Positions 45,527 through 58,651 of a stretch of 64,000 nt of DNA are shown here, piece after piece. The notes beneath the pieces are model-generated. The model was not told where the DNA came from. It saw nothing but the letters and a program-made list of their open reading frames with translations, and did no database searches. The DNA comes from Dentipellis sp. KUC8613 (taxonomy: Eukaryota > Basidiomycota > Agaricomycetes > Russulales > Hericiaceae). The position numbers and the translations under genes are program-made. How positions within the stretch are numbered: the first letter of the stretch is position 1; each line of letters starts with the position of its first letter. Location of the stretch: assembly GCA_002286715.1 (NCBI GenBank), contig NSJX01000021.1, positions 317,905 to 381,904 of the forward strand. The letters run 5' to 3'.

Positions 45527-45967
45527 GCACTTGGTGCTGCAAATAAACATTCTGTTCTAACTGTCAAGCAGCTCCGCCTCGCCTTATTGGTAGTGTGCAC
45601 GACGCTGCGACCTACAGGGTTTATGTACGATGAAAACCATCATAGTCCTGTGACATTTTTTCATCCGCACACAAATCTTCTTGTTCGATTAGTGGTCGTC
45701 GTATGATTCTTGAAGGGACGCTTCTTGGAATATAGCAAACGCCGTACCGTGTACTATCTAGTGAACTAGAGTCTAGCGTTGGCTGTAATCTAATCGTATA
45801 CGTCCTGTTAGTCAGCTGATATCAAGCTTTCCCTTTCGGTCCGAGTCCTTCACTTCAACTCAACGCTCTGCCATTACAGTGCATACTTCTTCTTTTCACC
45901 ACATCGTCACGAAACACGACGAACGTGAGGTAGAGGAACAAGTAAATCCGCCCTCTTTCTACGCATC
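45527..45967. other. Intergenic, no gene recognised
   Basis: 3' flank of the F-box gene and promoter of the Vps60-type gene; AT-rich compared with neighbours. Confidence 0.55.
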
Positions 45968-46893
45968 ATGAATCGCATCTTTGGCTCGTCCTCAAGCAAG
46001 AAGCCCAAACCCACTCTCCAGGATGCCATTGCCTCCGTACGCACCGCGCCACTGAACTCTTGTCGTGTATTCACACGTTTTAGTATAGACAGATGCACGT
46101 GTAGGATCAATAGAGGTGAAGATCAAGAAGCTTGACGGCGAGCTTGCGCGGTACAAAGAGCAGATGAGCAAGCTGCGCAACGGCCCGGGCAAGGTGCGCG
46201 TTGCCCTGAACCCGCGTCTTTAGCTACCTCTAACATTTCTATACGTGAACGGTAGGATGCGGTACAGCAGCGCGCTCTGCGCACCCTCAAGCAGAAGCGT
46301 CTGTACGAGGGGCAGCTCGCGCAACTGACGCAGCAGACGTTCAATATGGAGTCTGCCGCGCTCGCCACCGAGAATCTGCGCAATACGATGGCGACTGTCG
46401 ATGCGATGAAGCAGGCGAACAAGGAGCTGAAGAGGCAGTACGGGAAGATTGATGTTGACAAGATCGAGGTGCGTTCGTACGAGTCTGCCATTATTGCCGA
46501 CTGACTGACTGACTGACCGACCATCCTCGCAGAATATGCACTACGATATGGAGGATTTGTTGGAGCAAGCGAATGAGATCCAAGAGACGTTGGGTCGGTC
46601 GTATGCTGTGCCTGACGAGATTGACGAAGCGGATCTGGAAGCAGGTACGTTCAATGTTGCATATGCAGGTCGCAGCTGACCCCGTGGTACGATAGAACTT
46701 GATGCTCTCGCGCTGGAAGATGAAGAGGAGAGCACATCGTATCTGGCCGATCTCAACAAAGCTCCGGATTTCATCGACGAGGGCCCGGTAGAGCTTTCGG
46801 AGGTACGTGTACTCATGGCTAACGTCTGTGCAAATCCATAACGACTTGTCTCAGCCGTCCGCCGACAAGCCCGAAGCAGTGAAGACGACATAG
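45968..46893 (+). CDS. VPS60: ESCRT-III-related protein CHMP5/Vps60 (Mos10)
   Basis: Late ESCRT-III factor that binds Vta1 and modulates Vps4 in multivesicular body sorting. It starts MNRIFGSSSSKKPKPTLQDA. The next exons read TDARVGSIEVKIKKLDGELA and RYKEQMSKLRNGPGK, then ALRTLKQKRLYEGQLAQL, NMHYDMEDLLEQANEIQE and an acidic tail with LEAELDALALEDEE. This is the family order and matches CHMP5 rather than CHMP4 (the T-D-x-R-V and GPGK features). Five exons with four or five short introns; one intron (about 46500) carries a CTGA tandem repeat. It ends EAVKTT at 46893. Confidence 0.94.
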
Positions 46894-47127
46894 AATTTCC
46901 ATCATCTGTAGTGGGCCGCGGTGATGGTATACTTGGGTTTAAGTTGTGTATTGTATGTGTATCTCGTTTGTAATATACCCCGGACTTTTTGTCTGTTCAC
47001 CGAGTCGCTTGGTCGCGCGTCTGACTATCACCACATGCATTTGGAGAAACCGCAGAATATCTATGCTATATATTGACAGGTATATAGGGATGTCTGGTCC
47101 TGATACAATGCACGTCATAATACCGGC

Positions 47128-48245
47128 TCACGACGTTTGGTTCGTCGTGGCCTCTCCATGATTCCCCTTTTTCTTCTTCTTACGTTTACGTTTTTTCTTT
47201 GGGCTAGTGTTTGCATCCTGATTATCCTCATTGTCGATTATCGGGGGCGGGCCTGTGAGATTGAGAACAGGTAGGCTGGAGGGGAGAATGAATGGATTGT
47301 GTTGAGGCGTGGATTTGGGCGGGGAAATTTGAGATTTTGTGGGCGAAACACTGAGGCTTTGTGTGTGCGCTGTCGTTCCAGTGGTTGATGGTGTTGATTG
47401 ACCCACTGCAATATTGCCTGGCGTAAGCTCATATGAAGACGAGAAAGCGCAAGGCACAAACCCGGCGTAGTCTGAAGCCCTGATGATGTCCCTGCGACTT
47501 GCGAAGAAAGATCGCTCGCAGCCCCTGGCGGACCTGCGGACTTGTTTTTCTTCTTTCTCTTTTTCTTGTTGGACTTCTCTTCGTGAGTTCCCGAATGATC
47601 TGGAGCTCCGCCCTGTAGGATTATCGTGTCCGGAGCCGAACCTAGTTTGCTCACAACCGTGTCCTTGACACCGTTTTGAGAGATCACCGGCCCCGCATCC
47701 TTCATATCCACATCCTTAACCTCGGTGGGCTGGGGCTTCAGGATGTCCACCTTCTCCTTTCCTTTCTTCTTCTTTCCTCCTATTGCAAATGGGTCCACTT
47801 TCACCCTCTTGTGAATTGCACCGGCCCGACTTTCCTCCTCATCGTCATCCTCTTCAGCCTTCCCGGCCTTAGAAGAATAAACGACTTCGTCGTCTTCACG
47901 GGCGCGTTTCTTACCCGTAAGCTTGTTCTTCAGTCGCGCAGTGTCTCTGCCAGACAGGCTCGTGGCCTCCGGGAGGGGTGCACCGACTCCAAGCCTGTAT
48001 GCATGAGCGTGAAGCTGGGCGTGAGACATCAACGAAACGATAACAGGTGCTGTAAGGGCGTACCGCGGTGGTCTGCGAAGCAGCTCCTCAAGCTCTTTAT
48101 CCGCGTCCTTCGATGGTTTTTTCGAGGAAGATGCGCCCGGCTTCTTCAAGGGTTTAATCCATGACGAGACGAGGTCCTGCGCAAAAGCGAGGGACATGTC
48201 AATCTGCGCCTGCAGCGTCTCGGTGTCGATCTCGTCGTCTGCCAT
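47128..48245 (-). CDS. Basic, lysine-rich fungal protein, probably nucleolar (DUF3245-like)
   Basis: Starts MADDEIDTETLQAQIDM at 48245. The N-terminal part (AFAQDLVSSWIKPLK, then LEELLRRPPRYAL) looks folded and resembles, from memory, the fungal DUF3245 family. The rest is low complexity with many Lys/Arg tracts (NKKKRKKKNK, KKKRKRKKKKK near the end), suggesting a nucleolar location. A short intron (about 44 nt, GTTTGTGCC...CGCCAG near 47456-47413) shifts to the second frame, which ends ATTNQTS at 47128. Without the splice the frame would run on to 47238. Divergent from the synaptojanin-like gene. Confidence 0.7.
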
Positions 48246-48785
48246 GAGTTCCGACCGAAGAGTATATGCAAAAAATACTGTTATATCAGGTCTGTGGGGG
48301 CCGCGAGAATATGTGGGGTACGTGTGAAGAGCGTCGCGGTCATGGTATGGTTCAGAGCAAAGCCTCAGTTCGCCGTGAGCGTGAACGCGACGCGCGCTTG
48401 TGGCGGCGGCTCAGTACGGCTCAGCTTTCTTGAAACCTCCCCCCACGACCGTGAAGCCGCAGCTTAACGGAAAGTACGACACAAAGCAAGAGAGTTTTGA
48501 AAGTACTGAAAATACGCGCACCTTACCACTTCTTTCGCGTTGCGGGCCTGCAATTACTCCCTTGTAGCGTACAAGGCGCCACTGAAACATCAGGCTGGGT
48601 CGCAGGGTACTCCAATCCTTCACGATTCTACAACATTGCGTCACGACTAACACAGGGAGCAGGAGCTGTACATAAGGCTGCTTTGTAGATAGGTGAGACT
48701 GCCCCTCTCATGATAATTGAAGGTGGACTAGACAGTCCGATCTGCGCAGGCTTCAGTAGGCGTACGTCCGCCGCAGCCCGGATCT
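48246..48785. promoter_or_regulatory. Divergent region between the basic protein and the synaptojanin-like gene
   Basis: 540 bp between opposite starts, carrying both promoters. No gene or notable repeat seen. Confidence 0.5.
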
Positions 48786-51700
48786 ATGCACCTCTACCTG
48801 GGCGAAAGCCCTCGCACCATATATCTCGTTACAAGCTCGCAAGAAGAAAATGCGGGAAAGCCGAGTAAATCTCTCGTCTTCCGCGCAGCCGAGAACAACC
48901 CCTCCCAAGCTGTGGTCGAGTTCTTGAATAAGGACGAAGTCGACCTCTCCAACGTTGTTCGTTTGACAACTCGTGTCGTCAAGGGGTGTCTTGGCCTCAT
49001 ATCCATTGGCTCAGGTAAAGTGGTCCCTCTACTCTCCCAGCTCTACTGACCCAGGACAAAGATCTCTTCGTCGCCGTCGTAACGTCCGCTACCGAGCTCG
49101 GAAACGCGCGTCCTTCCGCCCAGGCGCCCGAAATTGTCGCCAAGATCCATGAAGTCCAGTTCTTCAGCCTAACATCCTCGACGTGGGACGACCTCACCTC
49201 CGTCGGGCCAGACGCGCTCCCCTCCCCGTCCTACGCTGACCAGGCAGACCTCATGGCTATGCGCGCGGAATACCAATCCTCGCAACCCAACAACACGCCT
49301 CTGTTCGAGCACCCATGTGCGCCACTGACGAAGATTCTCAGCTCTGGCTCCTTTTACTACGCGCTCGGCGCGCAATGGGACATCTCGACGCGTCTGGCGG
49401 AGCGACTCGACCGCGGCATGAGTCCGACTGGCGCGTTTGACGAGCGCTTTGTGTGGAATGAGTACATCGTGCGCAGCTTGCTCGACTTCCGCGCGCGGCT
49501 GGATGCCCAGGAGCGCGATGCGTTGGACCGGTGTCACTTTATTGTGCGCTCGCATGCTCATTCATTTATTCCTCATGACTTACCATCTTACATTTGGATG
49601 CAATAGGTCCTTGCGATACAGGGCTTCGTGGGAATGTTCACTCTTGCTCTGCCTGCCCCGCCGACGGATGGGATGCCGACCGTCGCAACAATCTGCCTCA
49701 TATCACGGCTAGGGTGGAAACGTGCTGGAACTCGTTTCAACACGCGTGGTGTTGACGACGACGGACATTGTGCGAATTTCGTTGAGGTGTGTAAATCACC
49801 AAGGGATCGCGGATCACTGGCTCGGCGCTCATTCTTATACAGACAGAGACGCTTCTCTCTACCGATCAGCACTGTTTCAGCTACACTCAAGTTCGTGGTA
49901 GTGTTCCATGTAAGAAGATATATGTCTATTGCAGGCGAATAAAGACTGACGTGCGCACAGTATTCTGGGAGCAACAGGGAATCCAGACCTTCAGTCAGCG
50001 TATTCAAATCACTCGTCCACATGCATCACAGCCTGCATTCGAACGGCACTTTTCCCAACTGACGGATGAGTACGGTGCAGTGAATGCTATCAACCTGCTC
50101 GGAAGCAAAGATCATGAGGCGGCTCTTACCTCTGCATACGCCAAGCACATCTCTATCGCAAAGAGTATTTGGGGTTCAGACATAGGTATCACCCATTTCG
50201 ACTTCCATCATGCGGTCAAGCTCGGCGGGCACGACAGTGTTGTACGTGATCTCAGGTAACGTCCCTCACCGCTGGTGTATACTTGAAGGCTGCTAAACTT
50301 GGCGGGCGTGCAGACGAGTCGAGAGTGTTTCAGACAATGTTGATCGCTTTGGGTTCACGATGTGTGATGCTGGGACGGATGAGGTTATCACACATCAAAA
50401 AGGTGTCTTCCGCACAAATTGTTTGGATTGGTGTGTACTATTCTCATACGTTGTTTTGCACGTATCTAAATTATTGCACAGCCTAGACCGTACGAATTTC
50501 GTGCAGGACATCCTCTCGCGAACCATGCTGGAGCAGTATCTGCTTCTCGTTCGCCGTGAGTGGACGCATTCTACGGCTCTTTGGTCGTACCACCGCGAAC
50601 TGTGGGCCGAGAACGGCGATGCTCTTTCGCGGATCTATGCGGGTACAGGCGCTCTCAACACGAGCTTCACACGGAGCGGAAAGCGTACTCTGGCAGGTCT
50701 GTAATTAGCGCGCATGCCCATGAAGCGGCCAATGTGAGGTGTTCTAATCGGCTCCATACGCACTCCCAGGTGTGCTCTCCGATGCGACCAAAAGCGTGTC
50801 GCGGGCGTACATCAATAATTTCCAAGACAAGGGCAAGCAGGTGGCCATCGACATGTTCCTGGTGCGTTGCATCTATCCTGTCTTGGAGAGACTAAGCCCT
50901 ATTCTGAAGCCTGACTTTTCTGGGGTCAGGGTAATCTGAGCAATCAGAAGCAAGTGTCCATTTTTGACCCTATACACGACTCCGTGCGCGCGGTCTTGGA
51001 GCAGCGGTACGCCCCCTCTCGTTTCACCGGTGTGCCCGGCTGATGAACGTTTAGGCTCCCGGAATACTCGTCCACTAAGCAATGCAGCATTTTCGTGGGC
51101 ACCTGGAATCTTAATGGACGGGTAGGTTCCATCCCCACCCCTTGACAGGGATAGCACTAAGGCTGCACCGACCTATTGCAGCCCCCCTCCGAATCACTCT
51201 TGCCATGGCTATTTCCGAAGCCCGGTGGGTCTTCTTCTCACTTCTATTTCATTTTCGAACCGCGACTTACGCGTCAGCTGGCCGTTCTTCTAGGCTATCC
51301 TGAGTATGTTCCCTCAGACCTCCCGGTTTTGTTCATATGAGAGCTGAATGGCTACCTGGTCTTTAGCCCAGACATGTTCGTTCTGGGCTTCCAAGAGATA
51401 GTTCCGTTGACAGCACAACAAATCGTGCAGACAGATCCTGAGAAAAAGTGCGTTCATTTGTACGCTTCGTAGAACTTGTGTTGCCACTGCTGACCGGATT
51501 GGACCCGTCCAGGCGGATGTGGGAGACACGGATACTCGACACCCTCGATCGCCGACCGAACAAAAAGTGTAATTACGTGCTTCTGCGCAGTGAACAGGCA
51601 AGTGTTCTCAGCGTCGGCGTTTAACTGCTGTCTCATCCACTCGGAGCAGCTCGTTGGAACGGCATTGATTGTAGTCATGAAATCGGAATTGATTAGCGTC

Positions 51701-53126
51701 GTTCGCAACGTGGAAGCTACGGCACGGAAGGTCAGTTAGCCGCGGTTTCGCGGATTCCATTGAGACGCTGTATTGATCGGGTTCACAGACCGGGCTGCGT
51801 GGTATGTCGGGAAACAAGGGTGCAGTCGGCATCCGCCTCGACTTCCACGACACCAGTTTCTGCTTCCTGACTGCACATCTGGCTGCTGGGCATGCCAATG
51901 TCGAGGAACGGAATGCGGACTATCGCACCATTGCTAGCGGTCTGCATTTTCTGCGTGGAAAGACTATTGATAGCCATGAGTAAGTGCTGCCATGTCCCTA
52001 TCCACATCCCCCGTCGTGCGAAGTTGACCGGTTCCCTTCGCGACGTAGCAACGTCGTTTGGTTGGCAGACACGAACTATCGCATAGACTTGGATAATGAT
52101 ATGGTGCGGTCCCTCGCCCACCAGAACGATTACGACGGGCTGCTTGCCGCGGATCAGGTGCGTATATTAAACAGCCCTCTCGGACATCAATTTTAATTAA
52201 GTGATGGCGCATAGCTGAAGCAAGCGATTGATTCCGGGGCCGCATTTGGTGGGTATGCAGAAGGGCCTATACAGTTCAGGCCGACATACCGTTACGACCT
52301 CGGTACCGATAACTATGACACGAGTGAGAAGATGCGGATACCCGCCTGGACAGGTGCGCACCCCGCATGACGTACCGGCTGCCCGCATCTGCTGAGCAGC
52401 TGCCGCAGACCGCATCTTGTACAAGGGCCACACGCTCGAGCTCTCGGAGTATTCTCGAGCTGAATTACGTGGCTCCGATCACCGGCCAGGTGAGTGCACT
52501 CTACTTGACAGGCCGCGGCGAGCATGCCATTGCCGACGTTCGCTGACTGTTGGCATGGTCTAGTGTACGCGGTTTTCCAGGGCACAGTGCACATCATCGA
52601 TCCGGTCAAGCGGGCCAACCTCTCGCGGCTGCTTCTCGAAAGTGTCACCGCAACAGCACCCGGCGAGAAGCTGGACGAGAAGCTCGCGGCGCTGACATTC
52701 CCGAGCGAATTCGAGGACAGCTGTAAGCGTGGTCTGCTGACTTTAGAAATGCCGCTCACCGTCGCACGTGCAGTGCCGCCGCCTAGCTCCGAGCACGAGG
52801 CGTGGTGGGACGATCCCGGTGCGTGCAATGTCTCTTTCCTGGCCCGCCGCTGTGTACTGAGCGCTGGGCGTCGGACGCGCTGAAAAACAGATCACCCTAG
52901 AGGCGCGCTTGCGATCCCGGACCTGCTCAGCCTAGCCCGCGACGGGCCGACGAATCCGTTCGATTCTCCCTACGAATCGCCGCTCTCGGCGTCACCGTCC
53001 TCATCCGACGAGGAGCTGTTCAATCATGCTTTGTCTTTGCCAACGCCAATGATACCCCTTCCATCGACCAAGAAGCCGCCGCCGCCTCCCCCGCCCCGCC
53101 CCAAACCCACTGGTAATGCAACATAG
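48786..53126 (+). CDS. INP52: Synaptojanin-like polyphosphoinositide phosphatase (Sac + 5-phosphatase)
   Basis: Removes phosphates from PtdIns phosphates at the plasma membrane and endocytic sites, linking lipid turnover to vesicle uncoating and actin. It starts [14 protein letters not shown]. The Sac domain ends in the CX5R motif NCLDCLDRTN, reconstructed across an intron at about 50435-50482. The inositol 5-phosphatase domain follows: [46 protein letters not shown], the metal/substrate block as WLADTNYRI (usually GDxNYR), PAWTDRILY and GSDHRPV. The C-terminal Pro-rich tail ([13 protein letters not shown]) should bind SH3 proteins. About 17 short introns. The exact yeast paralogue equivalence (INP51/52/53) cannot be settled, so the symbol is nominal. 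Confidence 0.92.
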
Positions 53127-53337
53127 ACTACACTCAATACGCACGCATGTACTTGGAGGAATTCACAGAGCCGGAGGAGTATGTAAAACAATGTTTTATA
53201 CAGCTTAAGCATTCGGTCAGCGGTGAGCAGCAGAAAACGAGCGCTGAGCACTGAGCACGCCAACAGGACAAGAATTATAAGTAAACATCAAGTACAGCAA
53301 GTAAGTGTGGGCGAAGAAGGCGATAGAAGAAGCAGGC

Positions 53338-55214
53338 TCAGATCAGGCCTTGCTTCTTCAAGTCCTCGTACGTCTTCCGGTTATACACATTGCCCTCCTC
53401 GTCTTCGAGCTCTTCCATGGTCTCCTGCTCGAAGATCTCGTGACGGCCCTCCTGCTTGAGTTTCTCAGCGACTGTCAACACCACGTTAATAAGCTCAGGA
53501 AGCCCGCGGAGAGACGATGAGACACTCACGCGAAAGCGCGTCTTCGATACGCGTAATCTCGTGGAAATGCTTTGTGTTCGGAAGCCCCAGTGCGCGCATA
53601 CCGAATGCATGTCGGGATTCCTGGAAGTGGCGGTCGAAGTTTTTCCTGTGAAACACGAACACGAAACATGAACGAATCGCCCGTCAGCACCGTCACACGA
53701 CATGAAGACGAGGAAGGCATCGGCTTACCGGCCCATGTACAGGTGGTCGGAGCAGATTTCGCAACGGTACTCGACGCCGAGACCGTGCAGCTTGTACAAC
53801 CAGTACGGAATGGGCTTCCCGTCCCAACCGAGTGGCAGCTTGAGCGGGTTGTATATCCGCTCCTCCTCTTCCTCCTCCTCGGCGGCGCCCTCGCCTTCCG
53901 CGCCGGCGTTTGTTGGTGCCGGGGGCGGCTTGGACTGCTCGAGGAGCTCCTGTTCACGCTCGCGCGCGGTGAGGGAGAAGCGGCGCTCCACGTTCGATTT
54001 GGTGTCATTGAGGATGGGGATGAGTCCTGCGAGGAGGGCAGTGGTGAGGTGGGTGAGGAGGGCGGCGCTATGGTGTTTGTGTTTGTGCGAGGTCTGTGGT
54101 GGGGGAGTGGCGGTCGCGGGCGGGCCGTTCGGGTTTGTAGGGGGCGGCGCGTTTGACGCCTGTTTTGCAGTTGCTTTGATGTGCTTCTTTGATGTTAGAT
54201 GCGCATCGTACACTGTCTGCTTGGAGTACATTTTTTGACCTGGTGAGGTATTGCGACGTGAAAAATCGATCGATGATAGCACCAACAATATGTACTTACA
54301 TGCAGAACACCAGATACCCTCCGTCGTGCCGTTCCCGTTAGCTTGAGTCTTTTGTGACACTTCATCCCAGCCCTGTATCTCACCAGCGTCCCATCGAGTA
54401 TTGAAGTCATTTTCCGCCTCTTGTTGCTGGGATTGCACGTCGACGAGCGGTTGCGTCCGTCGCATGAAGGACATAAGGTATGTATGAAGGGAGCGAATGT
54501 AGCTAAACCCATATGTTTAATCCGATGATACTGACAGTAGGAGAAGGCGTACTCACGCTTCATAATCTTTTGTGAACCTCGTCTCCTTCGACAACTCACG
54601 GTGAACCGAGCCGTTCTCTGCCAACATCAACACGTCCAGATACTGCAGATATCCGAGTCGTCTCCCGATGTTCTTCAGATTGTTGTAGGTGCTGTGGTTG
54701 GAGTACAGGTCGACGTATTTGCCGTACACCTCTTCGCCTGAGAAGAGGTTGGCGATAGCTGGAGAGCGAACGCGTATTTAACGACAAAAACTCGCAGGAG
54801 CATTGTCATACACGTACGATCTTCCTCTACATAGTCCTCTCCCATCTCTTCGGGGGATACCTCGTCGAGAAACGCGGCGAGCTCGAGTTCAAACCCATCT
54901 GCACCAGCATCAGGATACTTGTTGTAGTGCTCCTGAATTCTGCCCAACCTCGAATAAAATTCCGTCAAATCATTCGGCTGACTCGCAGCAGAGATCGCCT
55001 CCATTTCGGCCTTCCTGCGCTCCTCATCTTGGTAAAGGGCGTTCAACGAGGAAACCCGTGCAGAGACGCGGTCAAGGAGCTGCGCCGCCTTGTGTTCGTT
55101 CTGCAGGCGCGCTTGATGGGAGTTCTGCGGCCGGGAGAGGATTGTGTAGAGTGCGCGGTCGAGACGCTCGATCTCTGCGTGAGTTTGCCGCTGCTCTTCG
55201 AGGATAGAGTCCAT
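53338..55214 (-). CDS. PRP9: Splicing factor SF3a60 (SF3A3/Prp9)
   Basis: Subunit of the U2 snRNP SF3a complex, needed for branch-site recognition. It starts [19 protein letters not shown] at 55214; the frame continues upstream only through GTG. The exons contain [59 protein letters not shown], the first zinc-finger-like segment (GIWCSACK joined to [17 protein letters not shown]), a Lys/Ala-rich linker and the C-terminal matrin-type finger with [15 protein letters not shown], then [15 protein letters not shown]. It ends KKQGLI at 53338. Length (about 500) and order are normal. Confidence 0.94.
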
Positions 55215-55339
55215 GGTCGTCGTCGGAGACGGTGAGCGGGAGGCGGGGGCGCTGGCGAGAGAGAAGGCGGTTTTCAAACTCCGCACTGCTTGGTTCTGTT
55301 CCCAAACGCGCTGTCCTCGGCTCTGCAGTTGTCCTCATC
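55215..55339. promoter_or_regulatory. Very short divergent promoter, SF3a60 and eIF4A-III
   Basis: Only 125 bp separate the two start codons. Both products act in splicing or its exon mark, so co-expression from one compact control region is likely; that is inference. Confidence 0.75.
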
Positions 55340-56925
<1,586 letters not shown>

Positions 56926-57641
56926 CCTCGCCATCAACACCCCTTGTCAATGCCTTGCGTCGCATGACGATCTCCAACCCCCGTCTCACTGAGGCAACGA
57001 CCAAGAGCCGGCAGTGGCAGTGGAAAAACATATCATGGACGTAGATATTGTGGGCGCTCACTTATGTGTATTCTCATGCGGCTCATGTTGTAGTGTACTT
57101 TATCTCAGTTTTCAATTCCCTTTCTGACGAATGGCACCGCTTGTTTTCTCGGATTCTTGCTCAAAGCTCTGTCGAATTGGAACCGAGAATGAAAACGGAA
57201 ACGATAACAAAGTTCATGGATGGTTGCGCCTCGATCAAAAACGGGGGTCCGCGCTCGTCCGCCCGTCACGATTCGCGTGGTCTATCAATGACAGCGGCTT
57301 CTCCACGGATATGGATGCAGGCAACAGCAACACGTAAATCCCACAATTAAATTGCGCCAACCCGCTCTTCTGGAAACACAGAGACGGAGGCAGTCCGCAT
57401 GGATATGCGGCGGCTCGTGGGCGATTTGGTCCCCATTCTGCATTCTGGCTGAATGGGGGGCTGCGAAGGCTGGGCGCGATCCGCCGCCAGTGTCAGATCC
57501 AATGTGCGATGCACCATTCACCACACAGACGCACTGCCGGCGACCCAGTAGCCAGTAGCAATAGCCGGCAGTCGGGAACCTCGCATATTATATTCTACTG
57601 ACTCGCTTCCATTGACAGCGGCTGCCCGCATTATTTCAGTA

Positions 57642-58139
57642 TCAGCGCCAGTGCCGGAGGATCCCCTGGGCCCGCGCCATCACCGAGACGGTGACGCTCT
57701 CGGAGCCCTGGTTCCTGCACATTAACGAGGCACCCTCGGTCCCCCGCCTCCACATCAACCGGCTCCATTCTAATTGCACGCTTACGGCGACGTCCGTGCG
57801 TACATCTGGATCACTCATGCTCGCGTACGTGCCCGGTAGCTCGTGGGCGGTCGAGCCAATCCGGAAGCCCGAACCAAATCGGATGATTGGCGCTCCGAGC
57901 GAGCACGGCACGGCCTGCAAAAAATAAGACCGCGGCGGTATGCGGGGTGTGGGTGTGGGTGTGGTGGGTTGTTGTGGCTTGTGTTGCTGTTCTGTCCATC
58001 GCTCTTCCTCCCTTCCCTTTCCCAGCGTCGTTGGCCTGTGGCACCCTCCCTCCCTCCGTTCCCTCCCCGCCTCCCTACGCTTTCCGTGTTTGGCTTGGCC
58101 TGATGCGGCAGCCTGACTTCTCCACCAATATAGCCGCAA
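57642..58139 (-). CDS. Doubtful ORF, unknown
   Basis: 165-codon open frame. The last 85 residues (for example IIRFGSGFRIGSTAHELPG and LEWSRLMWRRGTEGA) are protein-like, while the first part is low complexity. It matches nothing I know. The opposite strand over the same bases is also open for 78 codons with similar plausibility, so neither can be trusted. Confidence 0.2.
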   Translation of the reverse strand: MRLYWWRSQAAASGQAKHGKRREAGRERREGGCHRPTTLGKGREEERWTEQQHKPQQPTTPTPTPRIPPRSYFLQAVPCSLGAPIIRFGSGFRIGSTAHELPGTYASMSDPDVRTDVAVSVQLEWSRLMWRRGTEGASLMCRNQGSESVTVSVMARAQGILRHWR

Positions 58140-58390
58140 TTATGCCCACGCTGGTTGGGGATATCCACTGGCCAAGGCCGACCGCGAACCGACACCGACG
58201 CCAACACCGACTCTCTCCGAAGCTTGGGTCGCGCATGCTCCAATGGGCTCCCATAGCGGCCCCAACCTCACATGATGCTTGGAACGCAACCTGACGTCCG
58301 TTTTGGCAGGAGACTGCGGAGCATATGCGCCCTCGAAGGCTGTGAAGCCTGTGCTTGTGCGTGTTTCCCCTCCATACAATGTCGTTTTGA

Positions 58391-58651
58391 ACGCTAAATT
58401 TATTTCCTGATGGCGCAGCCAGTGAAAGTACGTTCTTTACCCAGCACCGCAAGGAGCTCGAGCGCAATCTGTGGAGCGTTATTCTGCCAGAGGGTCATGA
58501 AGCCCGCCGGGAGGTCTTGAAGGGCTCACGGTTCAGGCGACTGCTCAAACCCAAACCATCCCGACGGCCACGAGTCCCCTTTTTCTCGACCGACACGGCA
58601 CGCAAGAGATCACGGCAACGTCAGACGCTACGATGTCCGCTACTTGGCTAG
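58391..58651 (+). pseudogene. Possible exon or gene fragment, unknown
   Basis: An 87-codon open stretch without ATG. It reads SESTFFTQHRKELERNLWSV, then ILPEGHEARREVLKG and a basic tail, with helix-like composition. The adjoining frame at 58321-58410 is also protein-like (KAVKPVLVRVSPPYN). Together they could be two exons or a broken frame of one decayed gene. Family unknown. Confidence 0.25.

Noticed and set aside
46500..46522. CTGA tandem repeat
   Set aside because: Five units inside a Vps60 intron; a trivial microsatellite.
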